Made by a program: the position numbers and the translations under genes. Below the pieces are notes generated by a model. That model was not told where the DNA came from. It saw nothing but the letters and a program-made list of their open reading frames with translations, and made no database searches. Of a stretch of 11,253 bases of DNA, positions 6,181-11,253 are shown piece after piece. Origin of the DNA: Nitratiruptor sp. (GTDB taxonomy: Bacteria; Campylobacterota; Campylobacteria; Campylobacterales; Nitratiruptoraceae); NCBI GenBank assembly GCA_015494595.1, contig WGAX01000032.1, forward strand, positions 1 through 11,253. Direction: 5' to 3'. Every line of letters starts with the position of its first letter. The first letter of the stretch is position 1.

Positions 6181-8132
6181 AATCTATTAAGCATTCATTA
6201 AGCAGACGGATTTTATTGCACTTCTTTCTTGTTTCATCTGCTCTTATACTCTTTATTTTCTACACATTTGAAGAGGTAGGAAAAGAAGCTTTTAAAAATA
6301 TGGAAAAATCAAAAGCTGAAGTCGTTGTAGATACGATTATTCCTACTATTTCGATGAATCTCTATTTGGGATTTTATAAAAAGATTAATGAATTGGTCAA
6401 GCAAGTAGTAAATCACAACAAAAATATTTTGGGCATTACTATAATGAGTCATAATAAAATTATAGCTAGCTATATGAAACAGAATATGGAGAGTAAAGAT
6501 TATTTTGTATTTACCAAAAGTATTTTTGAGCCTAATAGTAAAAAAAACCTTGGAAGAATGCATGTGATTTACTCTTATGAGCACTATAGAGAGGTTGTAG
6601 AGAGATATAGTAAGCTCTTATGGATGTTTATAGCAAGTATAGGATTGTTATTAATTTTGTTTAGTATCTATTTAGATAAGCTTCTTTCTCCTTTGAGAAA
6701 AATTGTTACAGAGTTGGGGCGTTATTCACTGCAACGGGATTTGCGGTTTCCCTCTTTTATTAGAGCAAGAGAGGATGAGATTGGGGCAATTGTTGCAGTA
6801 TTGGAGAGTATGCATAACAAAATAAAAAGTTATGCAAAATATCAAGAGGATATCAATAAAGAGTTGGAAAGACAGGTGGCCCAAAAGACAAAAGAGCTGC
6901 GAGATAGGCTCTATATTGACTCTTTAACAGGCTTATCCAATAGAATAAAACTTCAAGAGGACTTAGCAGAGCAAGAGGATGCAAGCCTTGTTATTATCAA
7001 TATAGATGCTTTTAAAGAGATCAACGATCTTTTTGGGCATAGGATTGGTGATAAGATTTTGCAAGATTTTTCTAAAAAGCTAAAAGATCTTATCAATACA
7101 AATAATCCAAAACTCTATAGAATTGGAGGAGATGAGTTTGCTCTTCTATTTAAAAACAGAATGAGCGAAAATGATTTGCGCCACTTTCTCAACATTTTTG
7201 TCAAAAAAATAGAGAATATGATCTTTTTCTATGGAGATAAAGAGCTCTCTCTTCATGTCACAATGGGGGCAGTGAGCGGTAAAGAGGGAGCATTGGAAAA
7301 AGCAGATATTGCTCTTAAAAAAGCTAGAAAACATAGGAAAGTTTATGAGATTTATGATCAGGTGGTAGATGCAAAAGTTGAAAAAGAGTATGAAAAGAAT
7401 ATTATGTGGGTCAAAAATCTCAAAAAGGCTATTGAGCTTGATCGGGTTGTTCCATTTTTTCAACCAATTGTAAGTACGAAAACATTACAGCCAAAGGGAT
7501 ATGAATCGTTAATAAGAATTTTAGATGATGATGGCTCTGTGATCTCTCCGGGTGTCTTTTTGGAAATAGCTAAAAAGAGCAAATTTTATTATAAATTGAC
7601 TGAGATTATGATTGAAAAGAGTTGTGAATACTTTTACAATAGTCCTTGTAGCTTCTCTATTAATCTATCTATTCTTGATATTATGAATCAGCAAATTGTC
7701 CACAAGCTAAAAGAGGCAATAGCGCGCTACCATGTACATAACAGATTGATTTTAGAGATTGTAGAATCAGAGGGTATAGAGAATTACGATTTAGTTTATC
7801 GTTTTGTCAAAGAGATGAAAGAGATCGGCTGTCAAATAGCTATTGATGATTTTGGTACCGGCTATTCCAATTTTGAGCATATTTTAAGACTACCAATTGA
7901 TTATATTAAGATTGATGGCTCATTAGTTAAGAATATATGTATTGATGAGAACTCTGAGCTTATTGTCTCTACGATTGTCGATTTTGCCAAGAAAAGAGGC
8001 ATAAAAACCGTCTCGGAATTTGTAAGTAGTGAAGAGATTTTTCTCAAAGTGCAAGCCCTTGGCGTAGATTATGCCCAGGGGTTTTATTTTGATAAGCCAA
8101 AACAGTTTGTACCCAAGAGATGTCTCCTTTAA
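6177..8132 (+). CDS. Membrane-bound HAMP-GGDEF-EAL cyclic-di-GMP enzyme
   Basis: A 651-residue protein. It has a membrane helix (about 12-30), a periplasmic sensor region (about 31-145, CHASE8-like in size and place), a second helix (148-166), a HAMP linker (about 167-220), a short coiled coil (222-245), GGDEF (about 246-395) and EAL (about 415-645). The cyclase signature is intact (DSLTGLSNR, IDAFKEINDLFGH, RIGGDEF with GGDEF at 317-321), but the product-inhibition site RxxD is absent. The EAL domain keeps INLS, LEIVESE, AIDDFGTGYS (DD at 557-558), YIKIDGS and AQGFYF. The name motif is ESL (443-445), and the loop usually written AEGVET reads SEFVSS, losing the second Glu. It may therefore both make and degrade c-di-GMP, or have one dominant activity. 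The preceding YfiR-like gene and the receptor suggest that a periplasmic signal controls it. Start overlaps the previous stop. Confidence 0.93.
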   Translation: MKSIKHSLSRRILLHFFLVSSALILFIFYTFEEVGKEAFKNMEKSKAEVVVDTIIPTISMNLYLGFYKKINELVKQVVNHNKNILGITIMSHNKIIASYMKQNMESKDYFVFTKSIFEPNSKKNLGRMHVIYSYEHYREVVERYSKLLWMFIASIGLLLILFSIYLDKLLSPLRKIVTELGRYSLQRDLRFPSFIRAREDEIGAIVAVLESMHNKIKSYAKYQEDINKELERQVAQKTKELRDRLYIDSLTGLSNRIKLQEDLAEQEDASLVIINIDAFKEINDLFGHRIGDKILQDFSKKLKDLINTNNPKLYRIGGDEFALLFKNRMSENDLRHFLNIFVKKIENMIFFYGDKELSLHVTMGAVSGKEGALEKADIALKKARKHRKVYEIYDQVVDAKVEKEYEKNIMWVKNLKKAIELDRVVPFFQPIVSTKTLQPKGYESLIRILDDDGSVISPGVFLEIAKKSKFYYKLTEIMIEKSCEYFYNSPCSFSINLSILDIMNQQIVHKLKEAIARYHVHNRLILEIVESEGIENYDLVYRFVKEMKEIGCQIAIDDFGTGYSNFEHILRLPIDYIKIDGSLVKNICIDENSELIVSTIVDFAKKRGIKTVSEFVSSEEIFLKVQALGVDYAQGFYFDKPKQFVPKRCLL

Positions 8133-8914
8133 TATATAATAGTATAGTGAATATAGATTCTGATTTTAGTTGTTTGTTGAGGTAGAGGATAATCTTTATA
8201 GGCTGCTTTGATTGTCTCTATACTGTTTGTATCAAGTGCCTCATAACCGCTTGATTTGATGAGTTTAAGATCTGTAATATCACCATTGGGATGGAGATAA
8301 AACTCTACAATATTGACTCCTTCTTGCCTTGTTTTTACTGCAATATAGGGGTATCCTCCTAAGTAGAGATATTTTTGTGTAATTGCTGCAATTTTTGCAA
8401 GATTGTTTTTGATAAATTTTTGTTGCTCTTTTGTAAAGGTGCTAAACTCATCTTTGTAGAGCTTTTGGATCTCCTTGGGAGGAGGTTTTGTTTGATTTGT
8501 GGGAGGTTTTTTGGCAAAAAGGGTATTAAGAGATGGCAAGGGTACGGGAATTGGCTTTGTACTGTTTTTCTCTTTTATAACTTTGTGAAAAGCTCTTTTT
8601 TTAGCAATTTTTGTCTTTTTGTTTCTTCTCTTCTTTGCTAGTTTTTGGTGTTTTTTGGGAAAAGCTTTTGGTAGATGTTTTTGAGGTTTTTGTTTTTTAT
8701 GAATGGAAGGCTTTTTATGTGTTGGTGGGGTTATTGTGGAGGGTGATGGTATTGGCTTAGAAGGTTTTGGCTGTTTAATGAGGCGAAGAGTGCTTATGGA
8801 AAATCGCTTTTTTGGAGGAAGTTTAATAGCTCTTTGCAAATCGATTTTGATAATGAAAAATAGCACTATATAGAGAAGAAGTGTAATAAAAAATGAGATT
8901 ATAAGCCGCTTCAT
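8129..8914 (-). CDS. tonB: TonB family energy-transducing protein
   Basis: A 261-residue inner-membrane protein: one N-terminal helix (about 4-22), a long Pro/Lys-rich periplasm-spanning region (about 32-148, many KP, PKK and PP repeats), then the TonB C-terminal domain (about 187-258) with GYPYIAVK, VEFYLHPNGDITDLKLIKSSGYEALD and a final YPLP segment. TonB carries proton-motive-force energy from ExbB/ExbD to outer-membrane receptors. No exbB or exbD is in the window, so it must borrow them from elsewhere. The membrane helix lacks the SxxxH pattern of E. coli TonB. It lies convergent to the receptor operon with overlapping stop codons, so it is probably the partner of the receptor at 3587-5635. 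No ribosome-binding site precedes the ATG; a TATAAT seven bases upstream suggests a leaderless mRNA. Confidence 0.88.
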   Translation of the reverse strand: MKRLIISFFITLLLYIVLFFIIKIDLQRAIKLPPKKRFSISTLRLIKQPKPSKPIPSPSTITPPTHKKPSIHKKQKPQKHLPKAFPKKHQKLAKKRRNKKTKIAKKRAFHKVIKEKNSTKPIPVPLPSLNTLFAKKPPTNQTKPPPKEIQKLYKDEFSTFTKEQQKFIKNNLAKIAAITQKYLYLGGYPYIAVKTRQEGVNIVEFYLHPNGDITDLKLIKSSGYEALDTNSIETIKAAYKDYPLPQQTTKIRIYIHYTIIY

Positions 8915-8920
8915 AAAGGG

Positions 8921-8948
8921 ATTATAATCAATTTTAAGATAAAATCAA
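8921..8948 (-). promoter_or_regulatory. Putative tonB promoter (leaderless start)
   Basis: On the minus strand a perfect TATAAT -10 (8926-8921) stands 16 bases downstream of TTGATT (8948-8943), which matches four of six -35 positions. Transcription would begin about seven bases after the -10, at or within a base of the tonB ATG (8914). The intervening ATCCCTTT-like sequence has no Shine-Dalgarno. Start-site mapping would settle it. Confidence 0.6.
8923..8928 (+). promoter_or_regulatory. Putative hemL promoter -10, palindromic with the tonB -10
   Basis: The same eight bases, ATTATAAT (8921-8928), read TATAAT on the plus strand at 8923-8928. A transcript starting about seven bases later would have a roughly 30-base leader ending in AAGGG six bases before the hemL ATG. 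A second possible -10, TAAAAT at 8940-8945, lies closer and cannot be excluded. Confidence 0.5.
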
Positions 8949-8966
8949 AATAAAAAAGGGATAAAA

Positions 8967-10250
8967 ATGCTCCAAAAGAGTCAACAAGCTTATAATGAAG
9001 CGCTGCAATATATTCCGGGAGGCGTAGATTCTCCAGTAAGAGCTTTCAAAAGTGTTGGAGGTGTACCTCCATTTATTGAAAGAGGTGAGGGGGCTTTTTT
9101 ATTTGATATAGATGGTAACCGTTATATCGACTATGTGCAAAGCTGGGGACCTCTAATTTTTGGGCACGCTGACAAAGAGACTTTGGAAGCTGTATGTGAG
9201 CAAGCCAAAAAAGGTCTTAGCTTTGGAGCGCCCACACTTTTGGAGACTGAATTAGCCAAAGAGATAGTAGAGCTCTTTGATGCAATTGATAAGATTCGTT
9301 TTGTCTCTAGCGGTACTGAGGCTGTAATGAGCGCCATTAGGCTAGCTAGAGGCTATACAGGTAGGGATGATATTGTTAAGTTTGAGGGGTGTTACCATGG
9401 CCATAGTGACTCTTTGTTAGTGAGTGCTGGTAGCGGTGCAGCAACATTTGGTGTGCCAAGCTCTCCGGGAGTGCCAGCTGACTTTACCAAGCACACTCTC
9501 TTAGCTCGCTATAACGATATAGAGAGTGTTAAAGAGTGTTTTGCAGCCAGTGATAATATTGCCTGCGTTATTATTGAGCCGATTGCTGGTAATATGGGAT
9601 TGGTGCCAGCAGATGAAGTATTTTTGCAAGAGTTACGCGAGCTTTGCGACAGATATGGGGCGCTTTTGATTTTTGATGAGGTGATGAGTGGATTTCGTGC
9701 AAGTCTAAAAGGCGCCCAAGGCTTTACAAGCGTGGTGCCAGATATGGTAACCTTTGGTAAAGTGATTGGTGGCGGTATGCCGGTAGGAGCCTTTGGGGCA
9801 AGAGCTGAGATAATGGCGCATCTAAGCCCAGAAGGACCAGTTTATCAAGCAGGCACCCTTAGTGGCAATCCAGTTGCAATGGCTGCGGGGCTTAGTGTGA
9901 TTAGGCGGCTTAAAAATAATCCATCCATCTATCAGGTTTTGGAGGCTAGGGCTAAGGGATTGGTAGGAGGATTTGAGAAGATTGCAAATAGTTATGGTGT
10001 GCCTTTGCAGGTGGAGGTAAGAGGCAGTATGTTTGGCTTCTTCTTTAATAAAAATGAGGTGAAAAATTTTGATGATGCCAAAAGAAGTGATTTAGAGTTT
10101 TTTGCCAAATTTCATCAAGCAATGATTCAAAGAGGAGTCTATTTTGCTTGCAGCCAGTTTGAAGCTGGATTTATCTGCACGCCTCTTGATGAGAAACTCA
10201 TTGATGAGACACTTGAAAAAATCGATGATGCAATGAAGAAAATAGTATGA
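8967..10250 (+). CDS. hemL: Glutamate-1-semialdehyde 2,1-aminomutase
   Basis: HemL is the PLP enzyme that converts glutamate-1-semialdehyde to 5-aminolevulinate in the C5 pathway of haem synthesis (cytoplasm). The 427 residues match the family length. Visible signatures: GGVDSPVRAFKSVGG near the N-terminus, GNRYIDYVQSWGPLIFGH (50-67), the phosphate-binding SSGTEA (114-119), YHGHSDSLL (143-151), EPIAGNMG, FDEVMSGFR (236-244) and the PLP lysine Lys265 in TFGKVIGGGMPVGAFG. AAAAAAGGG precedes the ATG at good spacing. It is the first of three ATGA-chained genes. Its G+C is visibly higher than that of the operon to the left (29 of 60 bases at 9721-9780), as expected for a conserved, well-expressed gene. 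Haem from this pathway would also serve the cytochrome at 1742-2077. Confidence 0.97.
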   Translation: MLQKSQQAYNEALQYIPGGVDSPVRAFKSVGGVPPFIERGEGAFLFDIDGNRYIDYVQSWGPLIFGHADKETLEAVCEQAKKGLSFGAPTLLETELAKEIVELFDAIDKIRFVSSGTEAVMSAIRLARGYTGRDDIVKFEGCYHGHSDSLLVSAGSGAATFGVPSSPGVPADFTKHTLLARYNDIESVKECFAASDNIACVIIEPIAGNMGLVPADEVFLQELRELCDRYGALLIFDEVMSGFRASLKGAQGFTSVVPDMVTFGKVIGGGMPVGAFGARAEIMAHLSPEGPVYQAGTLSGNPVAMAAGLSVIRRLKNNPSIYQVLEARAKGLVGGFEKIANSYGVPLQVEVRGSMFGFFFNKNEVKNFDDAKRSDLEFFAKFHQAMIQRGVYFACSQFEAGFICTPLDEKLIDETLEKIDDAMKKIV

Positions 10251-10540
10251 AACAGCCAAAATATAGAAAAGTCATAGAGGGTGCAGAAGCGCTCTCTTTG
10301 GGTATTAGCATTGTTGTAGCAATTCTTATAGGAGTAGGGCTTGGGCTTTGGATGAAGTCTATTTTTCATCAGGCCTGGTTACTATGGCTTGGTGTTTTTT
10401 GGGGTGTGGCAGCAGCGATTTTGAATATCTACAAAGCCTATCAGAAGCAGAAAAGAGAGCTAGATGAGCTAGCTAAAGATCCTCGCTATAAAAACTACTA
10501 CGATCAAAGTGAGGATGATTTGGATAAGTTTGAGAGATGA
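10247..10540 (+). CDS. AtpZ/AtpI-like two-helix membrane protein
   Basis: A 97-residue inner-membrane protein with two hydrophobic helices (about 15-36 and 43-62). The first contains the small-residue pattern LIGVGLGLWM, and the second is rich in W, G and A (WLLWLGVFWGVAAAILN). A charged tail follows (KQKRELDELAKDP). This layout fits the AtpZ/AtpI family (ATPase_gene1), which assists F-type ATP synthase assembly or magnesium supply. The family is short and weakly conserved, so the call is moderate. No ATP synthase subunit gene is in the window. The ATG overlaps the hemL stop (ATGA), without a clear ribosome-binding site, so translation is likely coupled to hemL. Confidence 0.65.
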   Translation: MKQPKYRKVIEGAEALSLGISIVVAILIGVGLGLWMKSIFHQAWLLWLGVFWGVAAAILNIYKAYQKQKRELDELAKDPRYKNYYDQSEDDLDKFER

Positions 10541-11019
10541 AAAAAATCTTTTCTATTGCATTTTTTGTTGATATAGCTTTAATTCTTTTTAGCGTAAGCC
10601 AGGGAAAATATGCTCTTTTAAACTCTCAGCTGGCTTTTATTGCTTCTTTGTTTATTACTCTTGGTAGCTTCTATGGGTATAAAGGGGTGGTGCAAAAAAA
10701 ATCGCATCTAGGACGAGACATCATTGAGGAGATAGAGGATAGATTCGAGCTCTATAGCCAAGAGAAGAGCCAGCAGCTAAATGCTAAGGAGCTTTTTGAA
10801 GAGGAGAGAGCAAAAATCAAAAAGCAAAAAGCTCTTAAAAACTTTATGTTAGGAGTTGGTGGATTTTTCTCTATCTATAGGCTTTTAGGGTATCTTTTTT
10901 TGGTAGTTGCCATATTGATGCTCATAAGAAGATCGATATTTGAACCTGTAACTTTTTTGCTGGGATTGGCGGTGTTGCCAGTAAGTGCGATGATTTACGC
11001 ACTCTTTAGCAGGGAGTAG
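10537..11019 (+). CDS. Four-helix membrane protein of unknown function
   Basis: A 160-residue protein that I do not recognise by family. It has two N-terminal hydrophobic helices (about 4-21 and 29-48), a strongly charged middle stretch likely to be helical or coiled-coil (about 56-100, many E, K, R and Q), and two more hydrophobic helices (about 110-130 and 136-157). With an even number of helices, both ends and the charged loop should lie on the same side, most likely the cytoplasm. It is linked to the preceding gene by ATGA. From memory, Campylobacter jejuni has an integral membrane protein of unknown function beside hemL, so this may be a conserved Campylobacterota gene. Its TAG stop lies inside the loop of the following hairpin. 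Confidence 0.8.
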   Translation: MKKIFSIAFFVDIALILFSVSQGKYALLNSQLAFIASLFITLGSFYGYKGVVQKKSHLGRDIIEEIEDRFELYSQEKSQQLNAKELFEEERAKIKKQKALKNFMLGVGGFFSIYRLLGYLFLVVAILMLIRRSIFEPVTFLLGLAVLPVSAMIYALFSRE

Positions 11020-11029
11020 CCCCCTGCTA
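11007..11029. terminator. Hairpin between convergent hemL operon and rpoD
   Basis: TAGCAGGG (11007-11014) and CCCTGCTA (11022-11029) form a perfect eight-base-pair stem with a seven-base loop. It lies at the junction of two convergent genes, so it could act on both strands. Neither side is followed by a clean run of Ts, so intrinsic termination may be weak or the hairpin may instead protect 3' ends. Confidence 0.5.
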
Positions 11030-11031
11030 CC

Positions 11032-11253
11032 TTAGTCTTCTATATAGTTTTTAATTTTTCTGCCAACTTTTGGATGCTTAAGCTTTTTTATAGCGCTGCT
11101 CTCAATCTGGCGCACCCTCTCCCTTGTGACATTAAGCTCCCTGCCAATCTCTTCCAGGGTTCGATCACTCTCATCTGGCATAAGCCCAAAGCGCATACGC
11201 ACTACCGCTTTTTCTCTTTCGTTGAGATGATCGAGAATCTCATCAATCTTTTG
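11032..11253 (-). CDS. rpoD: Principal sigma factor RpoD, C-terminal end (partial)
   Basis: The last 73 codons of the primary (sigma-70) RNA polymerase sigma factor; the 5' part lies beyond the window. The visible part is region 4, including REKAVVRMRFGL, the helix-turn-helix TLEEIGRELNVTRERVRQIE that binds the -35 element, and the ending SSAIKKLKHPKVGRKIKNYIED. The frame is intact up to the window edge. It converges on the hemL operon with 12 bases between the stop codons. Confidence 0.96.
   Translation of the reverse strand, partial: QKIDEILDHLNEREKAVVRMRFGLMPDESDRTLEEIGRELNVTRERVRQIESSAIKKLKHPKVGRKIKNYIED

Noticed and set aside
8375..8641. 88-codon plus-strand open frame inside tonB
   Set aside because: It is cysteine- and phenylalanine-rich nonsense complementary to the Lys/Pro-rich TonB linker.
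8512..8800. Tandem repeat in the TonB linker
   Set aside because: The region is compositionally biased (Lys/Pro codons) but shows no regular repeat unit that I could align.
1..11253. tRNA, rRNA, CRISPR, insertion sequence or attachment site
   Set aside because: The window is almost fully coding with only short gaps, and I saw no direct repeats, terminal inverted repeats, transposase motifs or tRNA-like sequence.

Overview
The window looks like a chromosomal segment of a Campylobacterota (epsilonproteobacterial) bacterium, probably an environmental lineage related to Nitratiruptor, Sulfurimonas or Sulfurovum rather than a host-adapted Campylobacter or Helicobacter. This is inferred from the AT-rich coding style, Lys/Ile/Phe-rich proteins, the tightly overlapping genes, and a lepB/folD and hemL neighbourhood that I remember from Campylobacter and Helicobacter. 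No database search was possible. Nearly every base is coding. The only gaps are about 80 bases (1663-1741), about 50 bases (8915-8966) and 12 bases (11020-11031). I saw no tRNA, rRNA, CRISPR array or insertion sequence.

Left part (1-1662, minus strand): folD (bifunctional methylene-THF dehydrogenase/cyclohydrolase) and lepB (signal peptidase I) overlap by 4 bases. The beginning of a further minus-strand gene may overlap the end of lepB at the window edge.

Middle part (1742-8132, plus strand): six genes read in one direction with overlaps or a gap of at most 9 bases. They are a small periplasmic cytochrome c, a CitE-like (HpcH/HpaI) lyase, a LuxI/FeeM-type acyltransferase, a TonB-dependent outer-membrane receptor, a small secreted protein resembling YfiR (DUF4154), and a membrane-anchored HAMP-GGDEF-EAL protein. 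A TonB gene faces this operon from the other strand (8129-8914), and the two stop codons overlap. Read together, the last four operon genes plus TonB look like a possible small-molecule signalling unit: a synthase for an acylated signal, an outer-membrane receptor with its energiser, a periplasmic adaptor, and a cyclic-di-GMP enzyme as output. This is the most interesting hypothesis in the window. The TonB receptor also has an A9 tract exactly at its start, next to a strong ribosome-binding site whose ATG is one base out of frame, which suggests slippage or phase variation.

Right part (8967-11019, plus strand): hemL (glutamate-1-semialdehyde aminomutase), an AtpZ/AtpI-like two-helix membrane protein and a four-helix membrane protein of unknown function are chained by ATGA overlaps. 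They converge on the 3' end of the principal sigma factor gene rpoD (minus strand, to the window edge), with a hairpin between them. tonB and hemL diverge from a 52-base gap that contains a palindromic ATTATAAT, giving a TATAAT -10 box on each strand. The -10 facing tonB is so close to the ATG that its mRNA is predicted to be leaderless.
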